Shown here piece after piece: positions 9,150 through 18,066 of a stretch of 64,000 nt of DNA. The translations under genes and the position numbers were made by a program. Positions within the stretch are counted from its first letter, which is position 1, and the number at the start of each line of letters is the position of its first letter. This DNA comes from Isoetes taiwanensis (taxonomy: Eukaryota > Streptophyta > Lycopodiopsida > Isoetales > Isoetaceae): the NCBI GenBank assembly GCA_021234155.1, contig JAJEKV010000032.1, forward strand, positions 12,036,099 through 12,100,098. The letters are read 5' to 3'. The notes below the pieces were generated by a model that saw only the letters and a program-made list of their open reading frames with translations, was not told where the DNA came from and ran no database searches.

Positions 9150-9868
9150 AACTCTTATGTAACAGGTTTTGCATCTACACCTGCATCTACATCTGCTCAG
9201 AGGCGTAGAGAATACATTGATAGGCACAACCGTCAGTGTAATCTGGTAATTCGTGGCATAGGACTTGCAACAGAAGGTACAGACTTTGGTGTTAGCTAAA
9301 TTGGACTTCACCAGTTGTTGTCACTGCTGCACATAGGGTTGGAGCATTGCAGCAAAACCACCCGCGCATAGTGAAATTTACAGTGTGAAATTTGAGTACT
9401 AAAATGGATATCCTCAAGCAGGCCAAGCAATTGAAAGGGACATCTCTCTATCTAGATTTTGATCTTACTAAGTCCCAACAGTTAGCCAGACGCCAGAATT
9501 TGCAAAAGGTCCAGGACATTCAAAAGAATGGTGGTAAGGCTGCACTGATTCGTGGAAAACTACGTATTTTTACACCATCACATGCAACCTTTGCTGACGC
9601 CTTTCATCATGCTAAGGCCACTCATACTGCTGGTGTTAAAGTCCATTCTCCCATTTCCCATGCACATACCAACGCTGCAAATGCACCTCGTGTTGTTCCA
9701 TCTTCTGCACCCACCACATCTTCTGCTCAAGGCCATTCCTCTCATGATGTTGCTAATGGTACCCTTGCTGCTGCTGATGTTGCTGCTACTGCTGCCGCTG
9801 CCGCTGCCGCCTCTATTGCTCCAGCCTCCTCAGTTCGCACTGCTCATACCTCAAATGTACCTTCCTAG
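9150..9868 (+). pseudogene. LINE ORF1 protein, RNA-binding and C-terminal part, frameshifted
   Basis: Around 9210-9290 a frame reads RREYIDRHNRQCNLVIRGIG, the RRM-like start of the L1 ORF1 RNA-binding part. After a shift, VVTAAHRVGALQQNHPR and then DILKQAKQLKGTSLYLDFDL (from 9404) match the C-terminal domain of L1 ORF1 proteins (Transposase_22-like). The tail is low-complexity alanine and histidine. At least two frame breaks separate these pieces from one another and from 9149. Confidence 0.65.
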
Positions 9869-9871
9869 GAA

Positions 9872-9953
9872 ATGTGCCTTCGGTTGGTGTCCTGGAATTG
9901 TCGAGGTTTTCCCTGGCGTAAAGGTGATGGCTTGAATCCCATTGCAAGAGATA
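9872..9953 (+). pseudogene. LINE ORF2 endonuclease, N-terminal 27 codons, cut by insertion
   Basis: The frame starts MCLRLVSWNCRGFPWRKGDG and runs to an IAR motif. SWNCRG is the first conserved motif of L1 apurinic-type endonucleases. At 9953 the sequence switches to the LTR of copy 1. The next residues of the domain resume at 12810 (MDILLLMETWEHS). Confidence 0.75.
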
Positions 9954-10697
9954 GTGGTCCACGGCGCCAGGGTTATGGGGCATGGCAAAATATGACAAAG
10001 TTGTGGAACTATGGCAAGGTTGTGATATCTAGGATGGGGTCGAGAACCATTGGTTGGAGAGATATCAAGGGGAATCAATGATCAACCAAAAGGGGCGGAC
10101 TATTTTGTACAAAAAGGCCATAGATAATGATCCATATGATAAATCATATAATCTAAATAAAGGCAAGGAGATATTTTGAGAAAAAGGCAACTGCATGCTA
10201 AAAAAGGCTAAAGTCGCAGAGAGATCTATAAATAGAACCGAAATTTCAGTTGGACATATCTCGGCAACCAGAGGTCGGATTGCAAAGACCTTTACTTCTT
10301 TGGAACCGGCTCGGAGTCTAGTTTCCGAATTGGGGTGACACATATCCTAGTTCATACGTACGAGGGAGTAATGGCCGAAAAGGTGACAGGGGGTCACAAA
10401 TTACTGCCATAGCGACTTCACAGATCGGCAATTGCTTTTATGATGTGTGACTACGTGGAGTATCTAGACTAGCTTGGAGGGCCAATAAGCCAGATATTGT
10501 TTGCTCATGGTCTACGCGGAGTAGCCAGATATTGTTTGCCAAGCCATTTGCACTGCCATAACCTTGTGGACCCGGTTGGGTGGTTAAACGTGCTCCTCAA
10601 TGTATTTGTCAGTGATATATGATAATCAGATCTTGTTCTTCAAATAAGATGTTGTTGTTCAGTTGTTTAGTTTCCCCATAAACTTTGAATCGTATCA
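9954..10697 (+). repeat. 5' LTR of copy 1 (first 37 bp missing)
   Basis: It aligns base for base with the LTRs at 12001, 14395, 60998 and 63085 and ends CGTATCA. A plant TATA box, CTATAAATAG, is at 10226-10235. Confidence 0.9.
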
Positions 10698-10699
10698 AG

Positions 10700-10711
10700 T
10701 GGTATCAAAGC
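10700..10711 (+). other. Primer binding site, initiator tRNA-Met
   Basis: TGGTATCAAAGC starts two bases after the LTR. The other copies have TGGTATCAGAGC (15178-15189 and 61779-61790), the standard plant initiator-Met site. Confidence 0.85.
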
Positions 10712-11619
10712 GGAAGTTGCGATTCTTCTGGGAATCTATGGGCTATGGAAACATCACCAGGATTTGAATTCCTACTTTTGATTTGAATCAAAGAAGACGG
10801 AACTAGTGGTGGTATTATACTTTAAGGCTGCGACACACCAAGAATCTTGCAAGTTTGTGCTGCAAGTACAGTTGGGTTGAACTTCGTCAAAAAGAGTGTG
10901 TTGGGGGCCAAGTATATGAGTGAACTAGCAAATCCTTGGCGAATCCTTGGAGCATGGCATCCAAGTAAGGAGGATTTGACGACTGCTGCTGCAAGTGAAG
11001 CTGGAGCATCAGTGGCAGAGAAAGGAAAAGCTCGGTGCTTTCGTGGAGAATGTTCGAAGCGTATATGGAACCGACTTGTGGAGAACGAGTTCGGATGACT
11101 GGGGGAAATTTCTATGATCCTTTGAGGATTATGGAATAAATAAAAGCGTCCTGCTTGGGATTACGGAGTCAGATCGTGGTGATCTGAAGGCCGGTTGGCC
11201 ATGGTATAAGTATTTGACTTTGGAAGTCATATTAACACTTGACTTTATTTGCAGGTTTGCTTAGTGTTAAGCATTAGGGAGGACACTTACAAGCTGTCAA
11301 GGATATGGATGCAAAATTTGGATGCGGAATCTCAAATTATTTCCTATGGGACAGACTTATGGGTACAAGTTTGTACGTTGATTTTCTTTATGCGGAATAG
11401 AGAATAAGAATCTTATTTCTTGTGTGTACCTATGGTAGATTGGTAATTACGATTGCAATGTAATAGGCCTGAACATGGTGCACTAATTGTGAATGTCTCT
11501 TGGTAGATTAGTAATTGTGTCTGCAGCACAATAGGCTTGAACAAGAGCGCATTAGATGTATATTTTTGAAGAGTGGTAATTGTGGTTGCAACACAATAGG
11601 CCTGACAAAAATTACATCA

Positions 11620-11852
11620 GTATCGCGGAGATACAATAGTTGGTATCGTGGAGATACTGTATCGTGGAGATACAATCAAGTAGTACCGCGGAGGTACGAA
11701 AGATACTAAAGCACCACGGAGGTACAAGGGTATATCGTACTGCGGAAGTACGCGGATATCCATAACTGCTTCTAGAGTTTTGCAGGGATTAAAAGAATGG
11801 AAACGTGGAGGTTCCAATAGGTTCCAATGGGTATAAGGTACTGTGGAAGTAC
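11620..11852 (+). repeat. Series of eight short hairpins with a common loop
   Basis: Stems of five bases enclose a five-base loop of type GYGGA (once ACGGA). They are GTATC/GATAC at 11620-11634, 11643-11657 and 11659-11673; GTACC/GGTAC at 11683-11697; GCACC/GGTAC at 11711-11725; GTACT/AGTAC at 11737-11751 and 11838-11852; and a longer GGAAAC/GGTTCC at 11799-11815. The stem changes on both sides together while the loop stays. The series recurs at 16103-16180 plus 60708-60849 and at 62704-62936. Confidence 0.85.
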
Positions 11853-11986
11853 AATAACTTATATAACCATTCTTGAGTTCGCAAGGTTTAAGAACTCCCG
11901 GGTGTACGTTGAACATGGGACAATCGCCTTGAGAAGGGATGGACCAAACTGGAACATACTCGGACGATCGCGGACGATCTCTTTTT

Positions 11987-12000
11987 GAGAAGGGATGGAC
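11987..12000 (+). other. Polypurine tract of copy 1
   Basis: GAGAAGGGATGGAC lies directly before the 3' LTR. The same tract precedes the LTRs at 60998 and 63085. Confidence 0.75.
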
Positions 12001-12809
12001 TGATACGGAGTCATAGTCTGTATCATAGCACGGGGGAGTGGTCCACGGCGACAGGGTTATGGGGCATGGCAAAATATGGCAAAGTTGTGGAACTATGGCA
12101 AGGTTGTGATATCTAGGATGGGGTCGAGAACCATTGGTTGGAGAGATATCAAGGGGAATCAATGATCAAGCAAAAGGGGCGAACTATTTTGTACAAAAAG
12201 GCCATAGATAATGATCCATATGATAAATCATATAATCTAAATAAAGGCAAGGAGATATTTTGAGAAAAAGGCAACTGCATGCTAAAAAAGGCTAAAGTCG
12301 CAGAGAGATCTATAAATAGAACCGAAACTTCAGTTGGACATATCTCGGCAACCAGAGGTCGGATTGTAGCAACCTTTACCTCGTTGGAACCGGCTCGGAG
12401 TCTAGTTTCCGAATAACACGGCTCGGAGTCTAGTTTCCGAATTGGGGTTGCACATATCCTAGTTCAACCGTACGAGGGAGTAATAGCCGAAAATGTGACA
12501 GGGGGTCACAAATTACTGCCATAGCGACTTCACAGATCGGCAATTGCTTTTATGATGTGTGGCTACGTGGAGTATCTAGACTAGCTTGGAGAGCCAATAA
12601 GCCAGATATTGTTTGCTCATGATCTACACGGAGTAGCCAGATATTATTTGCCAAGCCATTTGCACTGCCATAACCTTGTGGACCGGGTTGGGTGGTTAAA
12701 CGTGCTCCTCAATGTATTTGTCAGTGATATATGATAATCAGATCTTGTTCTTCAAATAAGATGTTGTTGTTCAGTTGTTTAGTTTCCCCATAAACTTTGA
12801 ATCGTATCA
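12001..12809 (+). repeat. 3' LTR of copy 1 (809 bp)
   Basis: It starts TGATACGG and ends CGTATCA, with TGATAC/GTATCA as terminal inverted repeats. A duplication of CGGCTCGGAGTCTAG near 12390-12440 makes it longer than its relatives. The TATA box TATAAATA begins at 12311. Confidence 0.92.
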
Positions 12810-13860
12810 TATGGATATCCTTCTGCTCATGGAAACGTGGGAGCATTCAGCCAAACGGCTACCTCATTTTACAGGCTATCAATTCTTTTCATTATTTAAT
12901 GAATGTCATGGGCAACGAGGTTGCGGTGGAGTTGCTTGCTATTTCAAGGATTCCCTTGCTCCATATATCACGCTTCATAAAGCTGATAGATATAATCGTT
13001 ACATGTGGATCAAACTTCATTGCCACAATATAGTACCATTTTCGTTGCTCCCTGTTACTTCCCACCTACGTCATCACCTTTTTATGATGAATATGATGTC
13101 GCTCGCAGTGATGGTGATCTTTATGATGACATTGCTCAATTCAAACAGCTAGGGCATGTTATTCTTCTTGGTGATTTCAATGCTCGCACTGCTGAAATGC
13201 AAGCTGCTCAACTCATACTTGAGGATGTTCGTGACCCTTTATGGATGTCTGCTAATGGTACAGTCTTTCCACGTTCATCGCCTGATGCTAACAAATCCGT
13301 CTCAACATTTGGAAGGGAGCTCATCCAGTTGTGTGAAGTCTTTGAGATGGTACTTTGTAATGGCTTAGAGCAATGGCCACATTCTAAAGGTATTACATGC
13401 ATGTGATATAAAGTGGTGGTACTAGTGTTGTTGATTATGTATTTCCCAAGTGCAAGCCTTGGATCTCATTTCAGATTTTCGAATTGGCACAAGGCATAGA
13501 GATGAGGAGATAAAATCTGATCACTATCCACTTTATTTGTCATTAAAGTGGCAGCTTCCACCTCTTCAACCCATTGTTTGTCTAGGCTCCTCGCCCCTCG
13601 CATTAAACTTGACTTATTCTAGATCTTTTGAATATGAACAGACATTAGCTCCTGGCGGCTTGCGGTATTTTTGGATTACCCAACTCTTCAAGAGCGTAAT
13701 GCGGCATTTGCTGATACTTTGCTTACTTCTGCTATCTCTTGCTTTGGTACACGCACTTCTGGTATTGCTCATGCTGGTAGGAAATCCTTTCCTAGAAATG
13801 CATGGTTTGATGAAGACGGAAAGCAGCTTAAAAAGTTGAGCGGATATGCGACATAATGCC
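12810..13860 (+). pseudogene. LINE ORF2 endonuclease, remaining part
   Basis: Motifs in order are DILLLMETWEHS (substrate-coordinating ET motif), GCGGVACYFKD, then after a frameshift near 13020 GHVILLGDFNART (the GDFN catalytic motif), and SDHYPLYLSLKW near 13520 (the SDH motif with the catalytic histidine). Together these identify an exonuclease-endonuclease-phosphatase fold of a LINE. Frame changes near 13020 and 13400 and several stops make it inactive. The first 162 bp recur nearly unchanged at 63839-64000. Confidence 0.75.
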
Positions 13861-14353
13861 ATTCGAAATTATAAGTTTGTTTCAAAAACGCAAGAAGGCA
13901 CGCTTTGTTGCCGAGCATCGAAGCAAATGTTTGAATTACTGCTACGTGAGCCTCGGACCTTCTGGCACAAAATATTATATCGACCACCTCCTACCCTTGG
14001 ACATATTTCTATGCGAATGGGATGAGCGATTGGTCCACTTATATGATCATCCCGGGTCCTTAATTCTCCGCCTCCTTTGGTAGGTGATATTCTTCAATTC
14101 ACGAGGAAGAAGTCAAAGAAGGATCTGCGGCATCTATCTAATGGCAAGTCTCCTGATCTTCAACGTTTGCAAGCAGAATTGCTTAAATATGGGGGGGGGC
14201 TTATTGCTTCCAATCATCACTACTCTTTTAAATCAAGCTTTGCAAGAAGGCTTTCCAGAAACTTGGGCTGTCAGTAAGGTCGTACCAATTTACAAAGCAG
14301 GTGATAAGCATGACCCTGGAGCAGGGACATGGAGCAGGCAAGTACTAAATTAA
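13856..14353 (+). pseudogene. LINE reverse transcriptase, first part only
   Basis: Frames from about 14081 read KKDLRHLSNGKSPDLQRLQ and AVSKVVPIYKAGDKHDP, the opening motifs of L1 RT (gK-P-D, E-LK, PIyK-Gd). A G run near 14190 accompanies a frame change. The match stops at about 14320, before the catalytic YxDD region, and is followed by 50-60 bp of unrelated sequence. Confidence 0.6.
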
Positions 14354-14394
14354 CGCTGCGATAATTCATGACAATCAGATTGCAAGAGATATGG

Positions 14395-15175
14395 TGATAC
14401 GGAGTCATAGTCTGTATCATAGCACGGGGGAGTGGTCCACGGCGCCAGGGTTATGGGGCATGGCAAAATATGGCAAAGTTGTGGAACTATGGCAAGGTTG
14501 TGATATCTAGGATGGGGTCGAGAACCATTGGTTGGAGAGATATCAAGGGGAGTCAATGATCAAGCAAAAGGGGCAGACTATTTTGTATAAAAAGGCCATA
14601 GATAATGATCCATATGATAAATCATATAATCTAAATAAAGGCAAGGAGATATTTTGAGAAAAAGTCAACTGCATGCTAAAAAAGGCTAAAGTCGCAGAGA
14701 GATCTATAAATAGAACCGAAATTTCAGTTGGACATATCTCGGCAACCAGAGGTCTCATTGCAGGGACCTTTAACTCTTTGGAACTGGCTCGGAGTCTAGT
14801 TTCCGAATTGGGGTGGCACATATCCTAGTTCATCCGTACGAGGGAGTAATGGCCGAAAAGGTGACAGGGGGTCACAAATTACTGCCATAGCGACTTCACA
14901 GATCGGCAATTGCTTTTATGATGTGTGGCTACGTGGAGTATCTAGACTAGCTTGGAGGGCCAATAAGCCAGATATTGTTTGCTCATGGTCTACGCGGAGT
15001 AGCCTGATATTGTTTGCCAAGCCATTTGCACTGCCATAACCTTGTGGACTCGGTTGGGTGGTTAAACGTGCTCCTCAATGTATTTGTCAGTGATATATGA
15101 TAATCAGATCTTGTTCTTCAAATAAGATGTTGTTGTTCAGTTGTTTAGTTTCCCCATAAACTTTGAATCGTATCA
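14395..15175 (+). repeat. First LTR of the compound element (781 bp)
   Basis: It begins TGATACGG, ends CGTATCA and is preceded by TATGG. A TATA box (TATAAATA) begins at about 14705, and the primer site follows at 15178. Confidence 0.92.
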
Positions 15176-16184
15176 AGTGGTATCAGAGCGGAAGTTGCGA
15201 TTCTTCTGGGAATCTATGGGCTATAGAAACATCACCGGGATTTGAATTCCTACTTTTGATTTGAATCAAAGAAGACGGAACTAGTGGTGGTATTATACTT
15301 TAAGGCTGCGACACACCAAGAATTTTGCAAGTTTGTGCTGCAAGTACAGTTGGGTTGAACTTCGTCAAAAAGAGTGTGTTGGGGGCCAAGAATATGAGTG
15401 AACTGGAAAATCCTTAGCGAATCCTTGGAGCGTGGCATCCAAGTAAGGAGGATTTGACGACTGCTGCTGCAAGTGAAGCTGGAGCATCAGTGGCAGAGAA
15501 AGGAAAAGCTCGGTGCTTTCGTGGAGAATGTTCGAAGCGTATATGGAATCGACTTGTGGAGAACGAGTTCGGATGACTGGGGGAAATTTCTATGATCCTT
15601 TGAGGATTATGGAATAAATAAAAGCGTCCTGCTTGGGATTACGGAGTCAGATCGTGGTGATCTGAAGGCCGGTTGGCCGTGGTATAAGTATTTGACTTTG
15701 GAAGTCATATTAACACTTGACTTTATTTGCAGGTTTGCTTAGTGTTAAGCATTAGGGAGGACACTTTACGTACAAGCTGTCAAGGATATGGATGCAAAAT
15801 TTGGATGCGGAATCTCAAATTATTTCCTATGGGACAGACTTATGGGTACAAGTTTGTAAGTTGATTTTCTTTATGCGGAATAGAGAATAAGAATCTTATT
15901 TCTTGTGTGTACCTATGGTAGATTGGTAATTACGATTGCAATGTAATAGGCCTGAACATGGTGCACTAATTGTGAATGCCTCTTGGTAGATTAGTAATTG
16001 TGTCTGCAGCACAATAAGCTTGAACAAGAGCGCATTAGATGTATATTTTTGAAGAGTGGTAATTGTGGTTGCAACACAATAGGCCTGACAAAAATTACAT
16101 CAGTATCGCGGAGATACAATAGTTGGTATCGTGGAGATACTGTATCGTGGAGATACAATCAAGTAGTACCGCGGAGGTACGAAA

Positions 16185-16213
16185 CACAACAAGAGAATGG
16201 ACATTTAGTGACG
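16185..16213 (+). repeat. Left terminal inverted repeat of the CACTA element
   Basis: It begins CACAACAAGAGAATGG and ends TTTAGTGACG. It directly follows the AAA target bases, three bases after the fourth hairpin of the host LTR element. Confidence 0.88.
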
Positions 16214-16430
16214 TGGGCTTGCGACGTCTGTGCGACGTGACGTCGCAAATAACGTCATCGTGCGACGTCTGTGCGACGTGACGTCGCAGACACGTCGCAT
16301 GCGACGTGTAGTGCGACGTCTGACACACGCCAGGTGGACGCTTGCGCCAGGTGGACGACAGGTGACAGGTGTCTCGCCAGGTGGATGTTTACGACGTCAC
16401 GTCGCATGCGACGTCGTATATGTGACGTAT
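16214..16430. repeat. Left subterminal repeats (GCGACGT class, with palindromes)
   Basis: The region holds many copies of GCGACGT and TGCGACGTC in both orientations. CACGTCGCATGCGACGTG (16291-16308) and ACGTCGCATGCGACGT (16399-16414) are perfect palindromes. CACTA elements carry subterminal repeats bound by their accessory protein, and these are the likely equivalents. A CAGGTGGACG repeat lies at about 16330-16385. Confidence 0.75.
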
Positions 16431-16450
16431 GTGTCGTATGTGACGTATGT

Positions 16451-16570
16451 GTCGTATATGACACGTCAGTATGTATATGTGTCGTATATGACACATCAGT
16501 ACGTATATATGTCGTATATGACACGTCAGTATGTATATGTGATGTATATGATACGTCAGTACGTATATGT
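16451..16570 (+). repeat. Four 30-bp tandem repeats
   Basis: Units start at 16451, 16481, 16511 and 16541 and contain GTCGTATATGACACGTCAGT with few changes. Each holds a small TCGTATATGA inverted repeat. Short ORFs called on both strands are by-products of the repeat. Confidence 0.88.
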
Positions 16571-16641
16571 GACGTAGGTGGTCGCATGTGACGTATATTT
16601 TTTATACACGAAGGTTAATGGTTTTTTAGGATTACAAATTC

Positions 16642-16686
16642 AATACCTGTCTGATTGATACCTGTCTGATTGATACCTGTCTGATA
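16642..16686 (+). repeat. Three 15-bp tandem repeats
   Basis: GATACCTGTCTGATT occurs three times with minor changes. Confidence 0.8.
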
Positions 16687-16730
16687 CTGTACTGTGATTA
16701 TGGATCCATCACAGCTGAGAAAACAGGCTT

Positions 16731-17006
16731 TTAAAACGTATGAGCTATTCCGAAATTTCTTATTTGAGTTTCTACATTCTGAAAATCCTCTTCCGGAGCT
16801 TTTCGTAGCTTCTGCTCCTCGCTGTGAGCTCTCTTTATAATCTGCAGTTGAGAAGCTAGTTCAGCAATTCTAGCCTCAGATTCCTGGTTTTGTTGTGCAG
16901 ACCACTCTTGAAATTTAACCAGTTGATCCTCTAAAGTCCGGCCGCGGACCACTAACTCCATGGATGCCAGTTCTTGAAAACCGACAAACAAATCCCCATT
17001 GTGCAA
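16731..17006 (-). CDS. Small coiled-coil ORF, unrecognised (91 aa)
   Basis: The frame contains LVKFQEWSAQQNQESEARIA and LQIIKRAHSEEQKLRK, a clear heptad-like helical pattern. It ends near the left subterminal repeats and starts within 8 bp of an ORF on the other strand. It could be an exon captured by the transposon. No homologue is recognised and there is no promoter evidence, so expression is doubtful. Confidence 0.35.
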   Translation of the reverse strand: MHNGDLFVGFQELASMELVVRGRTLEDQLVKFQEWSAQQNQESEARIAELASQLQIIKRAHSEEQKLRKAPEEDFQNVETQIRNFGIAHTF

Positions 17007-17727
17007 AACCTCAACTCAAGATGAAAACGCTAAAGAGAGCAGAGAGCAAAAAAACGAATCGTATGAATTTAGATTAAACCCAAACGAGATGAATGTAAGA
17101 TCTCAGGCTCAGGCGTCAGTACACGCTCACCCAAGAAAAATCCGATACAAAAAAAAAAACGAACACGCTCACCCAAAAAATCCGATACAAATGCTCTTGA
17201 ATGTGTGTACAAAATTAAATATCTCAGAATTTTTTGGGGGCTTTGAGAGCTTGCAAGAGCTGGAAAAATATTGTCAGGAACTATATCAGCAAACCAAAGA
17301 AGCACATATGGATACGTCAATACAGGGGGAAGAAGGTTATGATCTAAAATCTCATGCTGGGTATACAAGTAATTCTAATGGCACTATGGAAGTTGAAAGA
17401 TCAACATCAAGGTTGGAATCAGCAGCAATGCTTGAACTTGCAACTTTACCTGCCAAACGTCTGGATGATTTTGTGATATATGATGGTGGAGGAATTTGCG
17501 TTTCAATTGCACAAGTTCCATATGAAGCCGACCCCATTGATGAGGATTTTGAAAAGCCGAGATACTATGTGGCTACACCTGTTGATGGCCTTGTTTCGGA
17601 GATCCATACATGGAAAGTGGAATTGGAACATAGCTCTGGCTTTGGGAAGAAAATAAGTGTATTCTCTCGCAACATTCATTCTAGAACTTTCTACAACATT
17701 CTGGAATTTTCTAGAAGGATTCCTTAG
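16999..17727 (+). CDS. Unrecognised ORF, 242 aa, probably captured sequence
   Basis: The first ~60 codons are low complexity, with a HAHPRK and EHAHPK repeat. The part from about 17190 to 17640 looks more like protein: LNISEFFGGFESLQELEKYC, SRLESAAMLELATLPAKRLD, DDFVIYDGGGICVSIAQVPY and KPRYYVATPVDGLVSE. The last 25 codons run into a TCTAGAAC-rich repeat and are unlikely to be coding. I do not recognise a family. Neighbouring captured gene fragments make the same origin likely here. Confidence 0.35.
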   Translation: MCKTSTQDENAKESREQKNESYEFRLNPNEMNVRSQAQASVHAHPRKIRYKKKNEHAHPKNPIQMLLNVCTKLNISEFFGGFESLQELEKYCQELYQQTKEAHMDTSIQGEEGYDLKSHAGYTSNSNGTMEVERSTSRLESAAMLELATLPAKRLDDFVIYDGGGICVSIAQVPYEADPIDEDFEKPRYYVATPVDGLVSEIHTWKVELEHSSGFGKKISVFSRNIHSRTFYNILEFSRRIP

Positions 17728-17859
17728 GCTCACCCAAGATTCTCTTATATTTTAAAACTTTTTAAAACTTTCTAGAACATTCTAGAACTTTCAGATATGT
17801 GACGATGTGACATATGTGTCGTAGAAAGGTCGCATGTTCGAGAAAAGGCACCATCTTCA

Positions 17860-18066
17860 TTGTGCCCTTAAGCCCCAAAGAAGCACATGAACTTTTAGTG
17901 TGAGCATTTCTAATGGATTGAGCTTCATCCAGAATAATTCTAAACCACCTAATGTTCGACAGTGTGCCCCTTAGCCTGGGGGGCTGCTTCTTTTCATCCT
18001 CTTCAGATGGCTTCTGTAATTCAGAACAAATGGTTCCATATGTAGTAAGCACAATGTCGCGTGCTT
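17860..18066 (-). pseudogene. Captured fragment of a SNF2-type helicase gene
   Basis: On the minus strand the frame reads DIVLTTYGTICSE, then IRWFRIILDEAQSIRNAHTK. This is the segment of SNF2/RAD5-like ATPases from the dVvlTTYg motif to motif II, with DEAQ as in the RAD5/HLTF group. The fragment begins and ends abruptly inside the ATPase domain, with no other helicase motifs nearby, so it is a transduplicated piece of a host gene and not a working enzyme. The frame stays open beyond the homologous part, down to 17762, which is probably fortuitous. Confidence 0.7.

Larger units (their letters stand above)
9954..12809 (+). mobile_element. Non-autonomous LTR element, copy 1 (non-coding, ~2.9 kb)
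   Basis: It consists of a 5' LTR, a tRNA-iMet primer site, a ~1.3-kb internal region without credible coding, a polypurine tract and a 3' LTR. The insertion splits the LINE endonuclease. The right target copy TATGG is at 12810-12814. On the left the junction has lost the last three target bases and the first 37 bp of the LTR. The size and lack of genes fit a small LARD- or TRIM-like element that depends on a helper. The superfamily cannot be told from the sequence. Confidence 0.85.
7941..14353 (+). mobile_element. L1-like LINE, decayed and interrupted by an LTR element
   Basis: The order is ORF1 (7941-9868), start of ORF2 endonuclease (9872-9953), LTR-element insertion (9954-12809), rest of endonuclease (12810-about 13570) and the first part of RT (to 14353). 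The rest of RT, the 3' UTR and poly(A) are missing. The sequence then changes within about 50 bp to the flank of the next LTR. ORF1 of RNA-binding type followed by an endonuclease and an RT is the plant L1 layout. Frameshifts and stops in every part show it is inactive. Confidence 0.82.

Noticed and set aside
10847-11098. 83-codon ORF repeated in the internal regions of the LTR element (also 61926-62177)
   Set aside because: It begins with TTG and has a stop in the copy near 15416. The differences I compared between copies change residues, so there is no sign of protein selection.
15178-15189. TGGTATCAGAGC taken as proof of a Ty1/copia element
   Set aside because: The initiator-Met primer site is shared by several LTR superfamilies, and the element has no coding region to decide.
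16451-16570. CRISPR-like array
   Set aside because: Units are contiguous tandem repeats with no unique spacers, and the DNA is plant.
16230-16591. ORFs over 100 codons on both strands of the left subterminal repeats
   Set aside because: Products of the 30-bp and GCGACGT repeats; the same holds for 60192-60679.
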